From the NCBI GenBank assembly GCA_963972425.1, contig CAXAUF010000003.1, positions 66,635-130,634 on the forward strand: DNA of 64,000 bases, given 5' to 3'. Both the position numbers and the translations under genes were made by a program. This DNA is from Algorimicrobium sp002414705. GTDB taxonomy: Bacteria; Bacteroidota; Bacteroidia; Flavobacteriales; Flavobacteriaceae. Numbering within the stretch: position 1 is the stretch's first letter; each line of letters opens with the position of its first letter. Below, in pieces: positions 25,005-34,900 of this stretch. The notes beneath the pieces are model-generated. The model had not been told where the DNA came from, searched no databases, and worked only from the letters and a program-made list of their open reading frames with translations.

Positions 25005-26042
25005 TTATGGTGCAGGGTTTGGGAAAATTTCATGAATCTTATTTATGGATGCCAAAATAGAATCGTTTAATTCCAGATGAATACTTGCTATATTCTCTTT
25101 AAGTTGCTCCATGTTGGTTGCACCAATAATATTACTTGTTATAAATGGTTGTTGGGTTACAAAAGCCAAAGCCATTTGAGCCAAACTTAAATTATGATCT
25201 TCTGCCACTTTTAAATAGCGTTTAGTGGCTTCTGTTGCTTGATCACTACTGTAACGTGCAAAACGCGGAAAAAGTTTTAAGCGTGCATTATCAGCTACTT
25301 GATTTTTAACATACTTACCTGAAAGCACTCCAAATGCCATAGGTGAATAGGCTAATAATCCCATATTTTCGCGAATGGCAATTTCAGACATATCGCCTTC
25401 AAATACACGATTTAATAAGGAATATGCATTTTGAATAGTTATCATTCGTGGTAAATCATGTTTTTTAGATTCTTCCAAATATCGCATAGTTCCCCAAGCT
25501 TTTTCATTTGAAATACCAACCTGTCTAATTTTACCTGACTTAATAAGGTCTTGAAGTGTATGCAGAATTTCATTAAAATTATCTTCCCAGAGATCTTCAG
25601 TATTATGTTTATAGTCTCGGATGCCAAATGTATTTGTTTGACGCTCTGGCCAATGCAGTTGATATAAATCTATATAATCTGTTTGCAAGCGTTTTAAACT
25701 TTGGTTTACACCATCTATTAAAGCTTCAGGACTAAAACCATTGGTTCTAATATGAGCTGTATAATCGCCTGGACCAGCAATTTTTGAAGCCAATACAACC
25801 TTATCACGATTACCCGTTTTTTGAAACCAATTTCCAATTATACGTTCCGTTTCTGCATAGGTCTCGGCAGTCGCAGGAACTGGATATAATTCTGCTGTAT
25901 CAAAAAAATTAACACCTTGATCCAACGCATAATCCATTTGCTGATGTCCTTCGGCTTGGGTGTTTTGATTTCCCCATGTCATGGTACCTAAACAAATTTT
26001 ACTAACTTTTATATCGGTATGTGGTAAGGTGGTATATTTCAT
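25005..26042 (-). CDS. Aldo/keto reductase (Tas-like)
   Basis: A 345-residue NADPH-dependent oxidoreductase with a TIM barrel. The catalytic tetrad is visible: Asp and Tyr in VNFFDTAELYP (about 45-55), Lys in KVVLASKIAG and His in LYQLHWPER. Length and QTNTFG..DYKH insertion fit the Tas/YghZ-like group. The physiological substrate is unknown. It follows the OmpA lipoprotein gene by 55 bp on the same strand and could be in its transcript. Confidence 0.93.
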   Translation of the reverse strand: MKYTTLPHTDIKVSKICLGTMTWGNQNTQAEGHQQMDYALDQGVNFFDTAELYPVPATAETYAETERIIGNWFQKTGNRDKVVLASKIAGPGDYTAHIRTNGFSPEALIDGVNQSLKRLQTDYIDLYQLHWPERQTNTFGIRDYKHNTEDLWEDNFNEILHTLQDLIKSGKIRQVGISNEKAWGTMRYLEESKKHDLPRMITIQNAYSLLNRVFEGDMSEIAIRENMGLLAYSPMAFGVLSGKYVKNQVADNARLKLFPRFARYSSDQATEATKRYLKVAEDHNLSLAQMALAFVTQQPFITSNIIGATNMEQLKENIASIHLELNDSILASINKIHEIFPNPAP

Positions 26043-26097
26043 AATGTGAACTGTAAATTATAAATAATTTGATGTTTATTCTTCAGTATTAAAACGA

Positions 26098-27057
26098 TTA
26101 AATATCGTTTAATAATTTTGAAATCTCATCTAATTTTGGTGTTAAAATAACTTCAATACGTCTGTTTTTGGCTTTGCCTTCTGCTGTTTCATTAGTGGCT
26201 ATTGGCGCATATTCTCCACGTCCAGCAGCGGTTAAATTCTCCGGATTAATAGCATCGTTTTCTCGTAATATATTTACAATAGCTGTTGCACGTTTTGTGG
26301 ACAAATCCCAGTTTCCACTTAATTGTCCACTTCCGCTGTATGGAACATTATCTGTATGACCTTCAATTAAAATAGCAATATCAGGATTTACAGCTAAAAC
26401 AGAACCTAATTGATTTACGGCTTGCTTTCCTTGCGTACCAACTGCCCAACTGCCCGATTGAAATAATAATTTGTTTTCCATGGACACATATACTTTTCCA
26501 CCACGTTGCTCAACGGTTAAACCTTTTCCTTCAAAATCGGTTAAGGCACTGGAAATAGCATCTTTTAAACGTTTCATATCAGCATCTTTGGCCGCTATCA
26601 TACTTTCCAGTTCTGCCACACGACTGGAGCGTTCGCCCAACTCCTTTTTCAATTTTTCTAATCGCGCATTTTCTGCTGCTAATGCTTGCTCTTTAGCTTC
26701 CAATTGTGCTAATAATTCACGATTTTTTTTAGAGTTTTCAGCAATAGATGCGGAACTATTTGTTTCTAACGCATCATATGAGGCTTTTAAAACATCAAAT
26801 TTAGATTGTATACCATCATAATCTTGTTGTAACTTATCGCGTTGAGAAACCGTTTCATTAAAGCTTTTTTGTAAGGCTTCCAATTCATTTAACGCTTTAT
26901 TCTTTGCTGAAGATAATTCGTCATTTTCAGCTGAAAGATTACTGTTCTGCTTTTTTAACGTATTGTACTTTCCTTCTAAATCTTTATAAACTTTTGGAGA
27001 TACACAAGCTGTTGTTAATGCAACTAATAGAACAGATGCTAAAATATATTTTTTCAT
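26098..27057 (-). CDS. OmpA family lipoprotein with coiled coil
   Basis: A 319-residue lipoprotein: signal and lipobox VALTTACVSP, then a long heptad-rich coiled coil (about 30-165, with many KNKALNEL, QRDKLQQDY and AKEQALAAENARLEKLKKEL segments), then an OmpA/MotB peptidoglycan-binding domain (about 190-310, LLFQSGSW, IEGHTDNVPY, LSTKRATAIV, NRRIEVIL). It should bridge a membrane and the peptidoglycan, with the coiled coil spanning the periplasm. It starts 23 bp after the exonuclease gene on the same strand. The partner is not visible. Confidence 0.92.
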   Translation of the reverse strand: MKKYILASVLLVALTTACVSPKVYKDLEGKYNTLKKQNSNLSAENDELSSAKNKALNELEALQKSFNETVSQRDKLQQDYDGIQSKFDVLKASYDALETNSSASIAENSKKNRELLAQLEAKEQALAAENARLEKLKKELGERSSRVAELESMIAAKDADMKRLKDAISSALTDFEGKGLTVEQRGGKVYVSMENKLLFQSGSWAVGTQGKQAVNQLGSVLAVNPDIAILIEGHTDNVPYSGSGQLSGNWDLSTKRATAIVNILRENDAINPENLTAAGRGEYAPIATNETAEGKAKNRRIEVILTPKLDEISKLLNDI

Positions 27058-27080
27058 AATTTCATTTTTATAATTTGGGG

Positions 27081-27842
27081 TTATTTATCTAATTCAACTA
27101 AAATTGGACAGTGATCACTATGAACCGCATCCGTGAGTATAACGGCTCTTTTTAGTTTTTCTTGTAACGGTTTTGAAACCATAGCATAATCCAAACGCCA
27201 TCCTTTATTATTAGCTCTGGAATTAGCACGATAACTCCACCAACTAAACACCTGTTTGTCAGGGTTTAAATATCTAAACGAATCAATAAAACCACTATCT
27301 ATGAAGTTCCCTAACCAATCGCGCTCTTCTGGTAAAAATCCTGAAACACCTTTCATTTTCGGATTGTGGATATCTATTTCTTCATGGCATATATTGTAAT
27401 CGCCACATATAACAAGATTTGGAATTTCTATTCGTAAGTCTTCTATATAATTATGGAACATATCCATATAATCAAACTTATGTTGCAAACGTGCATCATT
27501 AGTACCTGAAGGCAAATACAAACTCATAACGGAAACACCAGGAAAATCTGCACGAATATTTCGTCCTTCAAAATCCATAGACTCTATTCCTGTACCATAC
27601 TCAACATGGTTGGGTTCAGTTTTACTTAAAATGGCCACACCACTATATCCCTTTTTATCAGCTGAAAACCAATAATGATAGTTATAACCTGCATCTTCAA
27701 AAAGCTCTAAACTTAATTGTTCTTTATTTGCTTTAATTTCTTGCAAACAGATTACATCGGGATTGGCAGCTGTTAGCCAATCAATAAATCCTTTATTTAA
27801 TGCGGCACGAATACCGTTTACGTTGTAAGAAATAATTTTCAT
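27081..27842 (-). CDS. xth: Exodeoxyribonuclease III (AP endonuclease)
   Basis: A 253-residue exonuclease III/AP endonuclease that cuts DNA at abasic sites. Family blocks are present: MKIISYNVNGIRAALNKGF, VICLQEIKA with the metal Glu, SLYLPSGT, VICGDYNICH with the catalytic Asp/Asn, SWWSYRANSRANNKGWRLDYAM and the final SDHCPI. The frame is open seven codons further up, but the protein starts naturally at MKIISYN, so ATG 27840-27842 is taken. It heads a minus-strand group with the OmpA lipoprotein. Confidence 0.96.
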   Translation of the reverse strand: MKIISYNVNGIRAALNKGFIDWLTAANPDVICLQEIKANKEQLSLELFEDAGYNYHYWFSADKKGYSGVAILSKTEPNHVEYGTGIESMDFEGRNIRADFPGVSVMSLYLPSGTNDARLQHKFDYMDMFHNYIEDLRIEIPNLVICGDYNICHEEIDIHNPKMKGVSGFLPEERDWLGNFIDSGFIDSFRYLNPDKQVFSWWSYRANSRANNKGWRLDYAMVSKPLQEKLKRAVILTDAVHSDHCPILVELDK

Positions 27843-28012
27843 GAATGTTCTTTTTTGTCGCACAAAATGTGCCTTTACCGATGCTTTTTAGGCAACACCG
27901 AAATAATTTCAGCTAAAATAAATAATGCGTTACTTTTACACTATTAATTTAATGTCGATTTAACATAATCTATCAACAAAATAAATTCGTGATTCCACAG
28001 TTTTAATTCTAC

Positions 28013-31000
28013 ATGAAATATTGCTATACCTGTTTCGTTTTTTTTATCTGCTTTTGTGCTTTTGCACAAGAGACGGATTCTAATTATAAATCGAAAACAG
28101 TTGCGGTAAACGATTCTATTGTTATTGATAGCGTGAGTATTAATTCCAGTTTCTTTTCACTTAAAAAATTAGACGCCTCTTTTATTGATGAATCTTTTTA
28201 TGAAGTAGATTTCGCCCAAGCTATTCTAAAACTAAAAAAAACCATTGATGCTGATTCGATTGTTATTAATTATCTAGCCTATCCTGAATTTTTAACCAAA
28301 ACATACCGCCAATTAGATGAGAGCGTTATTTTAGCAAACACCAATAAACAGCAGCAATTATATAAGTTAACGCAAGCCAGCGAAAAATCGACTTTTAAGC
28401 CGTTTGATGGTTTAACAACAACTGGTAGTATTTCTCGTGGTGTGGTAATTGGGAATAACCAAAACTCGGTTTTAAATAGTGAATTGGATTTACAAATTAC
28501 TGGTAAATTAAGTGATAAAGTATCACTTCGCGCCTCTATTCAAGATGCTAATGTGCCACTGCAAGAATCTGGATACTCACAACGTTTGGATGAATTTGAC
28601 CAGGTATTTATTGAACTATTTAGCGAAAATTGGAAAATTCGTGCTGGTGATGTGGACTTGGAAAACACCACCTCTTACTTTGGAAATTTCAGTAAACGTG
28701 TTCAAGGATTATCCGTAAATGCGAGACTCAATCACCCAGAATCCACCACCAATATTTTTGCTGCTGGCGCTTTGGTTCGTGGTCAGTTTACAACTAGTCA
28801 GTTTATTGCGCAAGAAGGAAATCAAGGCCCTTATAAACTAAAAGGTCCAAATGAAGAATTGTATGTTTTAATTGTCTCTGGAAGTGAAACTGTTTTTGTG
28901 AATGGTATTCCTCTAGAACGTGGCGAAAACAAAGATTATATCATTAATTATAACGCTGGCGAATTAATTTTTAACCCAACTTTTCCGATAACTTCGGAAA
29001 TGCGAATAACAGTAGATTATCAATTTAGCGAGCGAAATTATTCGCGATTAGTTGTTTATGGTGGTAGTAATTATGATAGCGAAAAACTAAAACTTGGCGT
29101 GTCTATCTACAGCGAAAACGACTCTAAAAATAGTCCGCTACAGCAAAACCTTTCCGAAGAACAGGTTGAAATTCTTGCCAATGCTGGAGACGATAGAGGT
29201 TTAATGGTTGCACCTTCTAGCGCACCCGAAGCGTATAATGAAAATCGGATTTTGTATAAAAAAGAAATTATAAATGGCGTGGAAGTTTTTGTATTTTCTA
29301 GCAATTCAGACGATGAATTATTTAGTGTTCGGTTTACCCTAGTTGGCGACAATCAAGGTAATTATATTATTGACAATGAGGTTAATGGACAGCAAATAAA
29401 TGCCATTTCTACTATTTATAAATACATAGAACCTATTGGAGGCGAACCGCAAGGAAACTTTGATCCCATTATTCAATTGGTTGCTCCTACCAAATTACAA
29501 ATGGCCATTGTAAACGGAATTTATATGCCTTCCGAAAAAACAAACGTGGCTTTTGAAGTGGCTGGAAGCAAAAACGACCTCAATTTATTTTCTGATATAG
29601 ATAATGAAAACAATGACGGTTTTGCCAGTAAAATAAAAGTAGATCAAGCTATTATTAAGCAGGATAGTCTCTGGAATTTAAGCGCCATGGTGGACACAGA
29701 TTTTATTCAAGAGAATTTTAGGTCTATACAACGTATTTACAATGCGGAATTTAATCGGGATTGGAATTTAGAGCAAGCAACAGGAAACCAAACCATTCAA
29801 GAACCTGGAAATCAATTATTTTTTAAAACAGGTTTACGCACGTTTCATACTGAAAAAGGGTTGGCAAGTTATCAGTTTGAACATCTTAATTATTCCGAGA
29901 ATTTTAATGGAAATAGACATATAACTTTTGCCGATTTACGCCTAAATAAATGGCAAATTCTGTCAAGTTCTAGTTTTTTAACGGCAAATTCTACTAGTTC
30001 TACTTCTAACTTTTTGCGTTCTTATAATCGCATTACTTATAGCCTTAATAAAGCTTGGGTTGGTACAAGATTGGCTTTAGAAGACAACGAACAAAAAAAC
30101 AAAGCCACCAATGAATACACAGCATTAAGTCAGCGCTTTAAATCCTATGAAGTGTTTTCAGGCATTGGAGACAGCACCAAAGTATTTGCAGAAATAGGTT
30201 ATAAATTTCGCGTAAATGATAGTATACGAAACGGCAACTTACAGAAGGTAAATACGTCTAACACGTTTTATATAAATTCCCGCATTATTCAAAATTCGAA
30301 AACCAATTTATCTGTTTATGCGAATTATAGAACGTTAAAAGATGCCGAAAATGAACAAAACAATGAAAACTCACTAAACTCCCGACTTATATTTAGTCAG
30401 CGGTTTTTTGAGCAACTTATGTATTGGAATACGGTTTTTGAAACCAATTCCGGAACACTTCCGCAGCAAGAATTCACGTATATAGAAGTAGAATCTGGAC
30501 AAGGAATTTACACATGGATTGATTATAACAGTAACGGAATTCAGGAGTTAGAGGAGTTTGAAATTTCGCAATTTCCTGATGAGGCAGACTATATTCGGGT
30601 GCTTTTACCCAATCAGGTATTTATTAAAACACACCAAAACCGTTTAAGTCAACTGTTAACACTTAATCCGCAACAATGGATAAATAGTGACAATAGGTTT
30701 AAAAAATTCCTATCGCGTTTTCATAATCAAACATCATATTTAGTAGACAGAAAAGAGCGACGAACCGGAAGCGATTTTAATTTAAACCCGTTTGAAGGTG
30801 CAGAAGCCGACCAACTGGCATTACAATTAAATTTTAGAAACATCCTATTTTTTAATCGTGGAAAACAGCATTACACAACATCCTACACGTTTTTAAGCAA
30901 CAAATCGCAAAACACATTATCGTTTGGTTTTATTGAAAACAATTTAGAGAGTCACAAACTACAATTCACTCATAAATTTGCAACCAGTTGGTTGGCTAAT

Positions 31001-31465
31001 TTGGAATCTAGTTTTAATAAAAATATCAGTATTAGTGAAAACTATTCAAGTAAAAATTTCGATATAGACGAGTCTAATATCAACCCAAAAATAACGTATT
31101 TATTAGATGATAACACACGTTTTGATTTGTTTTATCAATACACCACCAAAGAAAACACCATTAGTAATTTTGAAACCTTAAAACAACAAAAATATGGTGC
31201 AGCATTTACATTTGCTAATTATCAAAAAGCAGCTATTAGTGGTGAATTTAATTATTTTGACAATAATTTCTCTGGTAGTGTAAACACAGCTGTTGCCTAC
31301 CAAATGATGGAAGGTTTGCAACCTGGTAAAAACTATACATGGAGCGTTTTAGCCCAGAAAAAATTAACTAGTTTTTTAGATTTAAATCTAACTTATTTCG
31401 GTAGAAAAAGTGAAACCAGCAAAGTGATTCACACAGGAAATGTACAATTAAAGGCTTATTTTTAA
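28013..31465 (+). CDS. Large outer-membrane beta-barrel protein of unknown function
   Basis: A 1150-residue protein with a signal peptide (cleavage about CAFAQ, residue 19) and long runs of alternating hydrophobic strands ending in an aromatic-terminated strand (VQLKAYF), as in outer-membrane barrels. Residues about 240-360 hold a module with EGNQGPYKLKGPNEELYV, SGSETVFVNGIPLERGE, DYIINYNAGELIFNP and ITSEMRITVDYQFS; I recall similar extracellular modules in SprA/Sov and in other big flavobacterial surface proteins. Otherwise no family is recognised. It is a single-gene unit divergent from xth, with about 45 bp to the metal efflux operon. A transport or surface-assembly role is only a guess. 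Confidence 0.75.
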   Translation: MKYCYTCFVFFICFCAFAQETDSNYKSKTVAVNDSIVIDSVSINSSFFSLKKLDASFIDESFYEVDFAQAILKLKKTIDADSIVINYLAYPEFLTKTYRQLDESVILANTNKQQQLYKLTQASEKSTFKPFDGLTTTGSISRGVVIGNNQNSVLNSELDLQITGKLSDKVSLRASIQDANVPLQESGYSQRLDEFDQVFIELFSENWKIRAGDVDLENTTSYFGNFSKRVQGLSVNARLNHPESTTNIFAAGALVRGQFTTSQFIAQEGNQGPYKLKGPNEELYVLIVSGSETVFVNGIPLERGENKDYIINYNAGELIFNPTFPITSEMRITVDYQFSERNYSRLVVYGGSNYDSEKLKLGVSIYSENDSKNSPLQQNLSEEQVEILANAGDDRGLMVAPSSAPEAYNENRILYKKEIINGVEVFVFSSNSDDELFSVRFTLVGDNQGNYIIDNEVNGQQINAISTIYKYIEPIGGEPQGNFDPIIQLVAPTKLQMAIVNGIYMPSEKTNVAFEVAGSKNDLNLFSDIDNENNDGFASKIKVDQAIIKQDSLWNLSAMVDTDFIQENFRSIQRIYNAEFNRDWNLEQATGNQTIQEPGNQLFFKTGLRTFHTEKGLASYQFEHLNYSENFNGNRHITFADLRLNKWQILSSSSFLTANSTSSTSNFLRSYNRITYSLNKAWVGTRLALEDNEQKNKATNEYTALSQRFKSYEVFSGIGDSTKVFAEIGYKFRVNDSIRNGNLQKVNTSNTFYINSRIIQNSKTNLSVYANYRTLKDAENEQNNENSLNSRLIFSQRFFEQLMYWNTVFETNSGTLPQQEFTYIEVESGQGIYTWIDYNSNGIQELEEFEISQFPDEADYIRVLLPNQVFIKTHQNRLSQLLTLNPQQWINSDNRFKKFLSRFHNQTSYLVDRKERRTGSDFNLNPFEGAEADQLALQLNFRNILFFNRGKQHYTTSYTFLSNKSQNTLSFGFIENNLESHKLQFTHKFATSWLANLESSFNKNISISENYSSKNFDIDESNINPKITYLLDDNTRFDLFYQYTTKENTISNFETLKQQKYGAAFTFANYQKAAISGEFNYFDNNFSGSVNTAVAYQMMEGLQPGKNYTWSVLAQKKLTSFLDLNLTYFGRKSETSKVIHTGNVQLKAYF

Positions 31466-31469
31466 GACT

Positions 31470-31485
31470 TGTAACACAAGTTACA
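31470..31485. promoter_or_regulatory. Possible operator upstream of the metal efflux operon
   Basis: TGTAAC-ACAA-GTTACA is a perfect 6-bp inverted repeat 34 bases before the first gene of the operon. It could bind a metal-responsive regulator, but no regulator gene is adjacent. Confidence 0.25.
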
Positions 31486-31519
31486 CAATAGCGTAATAAA
31501 TTTTGTATTTTTGTTTATC

Positions 31520-31909
31520 ATGCAAAAACTAGTTGCCATATCATTTTCATTTTTAGTTCTTTTTCAGAGCTTTAATATTAGCTTTGAAGATTTCTCACGA
31601 TTTAGCGTCTTGCTAGATCATGCCGAATATCACCAAGAGCAGTATGGCGATTCATTTTTTGAATTTCTAGCAGAACATTATGGTGATGCTGCATTTCATC
31701 CTGCTAGCTCCCACAAAGAACACGAAGATTTACCGTTTAAGGAACACCATCAAGCATGTGCGCACAATTCAGCCGTGTTCACATTAACGGCTCAAGAATA
31801 TCTTATTTCTCACGAGCCATTTGTGGAAATTCCTATTAATTTTCATTACCAAGAATCTATTTCCTTATTCGAAAAGCAAGCCGTTTTTCAACCACCCAAA
31901 TTAGCATAA
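31520..31909 (+). CDS. Small His-rich exported protein of the metal efflux operon
   Basis: A 129-residue protein with an N-terminal hydrophobic signal (MQKLVAISFSFLVLFQSFN) and a His/Glu-rich middle: LLDHAEYHQEQYGDS, LAEHYGDAAFH, SSHKEHEDLPFKEHHQACAHNS. Ten or more His in about 70 residues suggest weak metal binding in the periplasm. I recall similar small proteins before CusA/CzcA-type pumps in Flavobacteriaceae, but there is no named family. The frame is open to a TTG at 31511; ATG 31520 gives a normal signal peptide. It lies 71 bp before the RND gene and is probably co-transcribed. Confidence 0.7.
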   Translation: MQKLVAISFSFLVLFQSFNISFEDFSRFSVLLDHAEYHQEQYGDSFFEFLAEHYGDAAFHPASSHKEHEDLPFKEHHQACAHNSAVFTLTAQEYLISHEPFVEIPINFHYQESISLFEKQAVFQPPKLA

Positions 31910-31980
31910 TTCCGTTTTATCTTTTTTAATCACTAGCGTTCCTTTTTATAGGTAGCTAGCAACTTTATTTAAAATGAATT

Positions 31981-34900
31981 ATGTTAGAAAAAATCATCAA
32001 ATTCAGCTTAAAAAATAAGCTGATAATACTATTAGGAGTAGTTGCCATTATAGGTTTTGGCATCGTATCCCTAACACAAATATCCATTGGAGCCGTTCCA
32101 GATATTACCAATAACCAAGTTCAGGTTATTACCACATCGCGCAACCTATCAACCCAAGATGTGGAACAATTTATTACCTATCCTGTGGAATTGGAGATGG
32201 CCAATTTACCTGGTGTTCAGGAAATTCGTTCGGTATCAAAATTCGGGCTTTCCGTTGTTACTATTGTGTTCAATGACGATTTAGGCACCTATTTACCAAG
32301 ACAGCTTATTGCTGAAAAAATTAAATCAGCTTCCGAAAAAATTCCCGAAGGTTTCGGCACACCAGAAATGGGACCAATAACCACTGGTTTGGGTGAAATT
32401 TATCAATATATTTTGGATGTCAAACCCGAATACAAAGATGATTATACCATAACCGATTTACGCAGCATTCAAGATTGGATTGTTAAACGCCAATTATCAG
32501 GAATTCCAGGTGTTGTAGAAGTAAATACTTGGGGAGGATTTTTAAAGCAATATGAAGTAGCTATTAATCCGCAGAAATTAACAGCCATGAATATGTCAAT
32601 TTCGTCAATTTATGAGGCTTTAGAAAAAAACAACAGTGTTGCTGGAGGTGGTTATATTGAGAAAACGAGTAAAGCGTATTTTATTCGTGGTGAAGGATTG
32701 GTAACATCCTTAAAAGATATTGAAAATATCGTCGTAAAAAATGATGGCACACCAATATATATTAAGGATGTAGCAAATGTTGGCTTTGGTCATGCTACCA
32801 GATTTGGTGCTATCACTGGAAATGGCGAAGGCGAAAAAGTACTCGGCCAAATTATGATGCTGAAGGGTGGAAACTCCAAACAAATTATAGATGCGGTAAA
32901 AGAACGTGTAGCGAGCATTCAAAAAACACTTCCAGAGGGTGTTTATATTAATGGCTTTTTAGAACGTAGTGAACTAATAAATAAAACCACATTCACCGTT
33001 GCTGAAAACCTCATCCTAGGATCACTCATCGTGATTTTTGTAGTGGTTTTATTACTCGGAAATTGGCGCTCTGGATTAGTTGTAGCATCTGTTATTCCAT
33101 TGAGTTTATTATTCGCTATTTCGCTCATGAATATTTTTGGTGTAGATGCTAATTTAATGAGTTTAGGTGCTATTGACTTCGGAATTATTATTGATGGAGC
33201 TGTCATTATTGTAGAATTTATTGCTTTTCAAATAACAGCTCAAAGCGCAAAATTGAAAAGCGTATCTAAAGAGGTCATTGATAATATCACCTTAAAAAGT
33301 GCTTCAAAAATGATGAATTCGGCTATTTTTGGACAGCTAATAATTCTTATCGTTTTCATTCCTATTTTATCTTTAAGTGGTATTGAAGGTAAAATGTTTA
33401 AACCCATGGCTATGACATTTAGTTTTGCTTTGGTTGGCGCCATGATATTATGTTTAACGTATGTTCCTGTGGTTTCTGCGTTGTTTTTAAAACCAACAAA
33501 TCCATCACCAAAAAACATTTCAGTTAGACTTATGAACACCATTAACGCGTGGTACAGTCCTGTTATTCATTGGGCACTACATAATAAACGTCTGGTTGTT
33601 GGTTTAGCTGCGGCACTTTTAGTTGTAAGTATTGGAATTTTCAACAAAATGGGAGGTGAATTTGTACCGACATTAGATGAGGGTGATTTTGTAATTCAAC
33701 CCGTTTTAAAAACAGGAACATCACTTAGTAAAAGCATAGAAATTACCACTAAAATTGAAAAAATACTACTTGATAATTTTCCGGAAGTCGATCAAGTAGT
33801 GAGCCGGATTGGCGCTGCAGAAGTCCCTACAGACCCAATGTCCATGGAGCAAAGTGATGTAATTATAAAACTAAACCCTAAAAACACATGGGTTTCTGCT
33901 TCTAGCAAAGATGAACTTGCCGAAAAATTTAAAAAAGCTTTAGAAGTCATTCCCAATATGGAAGTGGAATTTACTCAACCTATTGAAATGCGCTTTAATG
34001 AACTCATTACAGGTGTTCGTGCTGATGTAGCTATTAAAATTTTTGGTGAAGATTTATCCATATTAGCCACCAAAGCCGATGCCATAAAAACAGCCATTAG
34101 CGATGTGGAAGGTGCGTCTGATATTATTGTTGAAAAAGTAGAAGGTTTACCACAAATGAGTGTGAATTATAACCGTTTTAAAATTGCGCGTTACGGACTT
34201 AATATTGCCGATTTAAACCAAATTATTTCCATGGGATTTGCAGGTGATGTAGTTGGTCAAGTTTTTGAAGGTGAAAAACGCTTTGATTTGGCTATCCGAC
34301 TAGATGAAGAAAATAGACAAAACCTATCCGATTTACAAAATTTATACGTGGATTTACCATCTGGCGGAAAAATTCCTTTAAGTGAATTAGCCGATATTTC
34401 ATACACAACAGGTCCTGCTCAAATTTCGAGAGACGATACCAAACGACGCATTGTTATTGGTGTAAATGTTAGAAATAGAGATTTACAATCGGTTGTACAT
34501 GATATTCAGTCGCGCGTTAATTCAGAAATCCAATTACCAGTCGGTTACAGCATTACGTATGGTGGTCAATTTGAAAATTTACAGAGTGCCAAAGACCGAT
34601 TATTAATTGCAGTACCTGTTGCGCTTGTGCTCATTTTTATACTGCTCTACTTTGCGTTTAATTCTGTAAAAGATGCTTTAATGGTGTATACCGCTATCCC
34701 TTTGGCTGCTGTTGGCGGCATACTCCTACTTTGGGTTCGAGATTTACCGTTTAGTATTTCTGCAGGTGTTGGCTTTATTGCTTTGTTTGGTATTGCCGTT
34801 TTAAATGGCATTGTACTTATTGAACATTTTAAAGAACTTAAATCGGAAGGCATAACAGATATTGAAACACGTATAAAACGTGGCACAACTGAACGCTTAC

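Noticed and set aside
27860..27872. GCACA-AAA-TGTGC palindrome just upstream of xth
   Set aside because: It is only 13 bases in AT-rich DNA, with no second copy or nearby regulator; it could be chance.
31506..31513. TATTTTTG as promoter of the metal efflux operon
   Set aside because: It fits TAnnTTTG but lies only six bases before the first ATG, which would give a leaderless mRNA; left uncalled.
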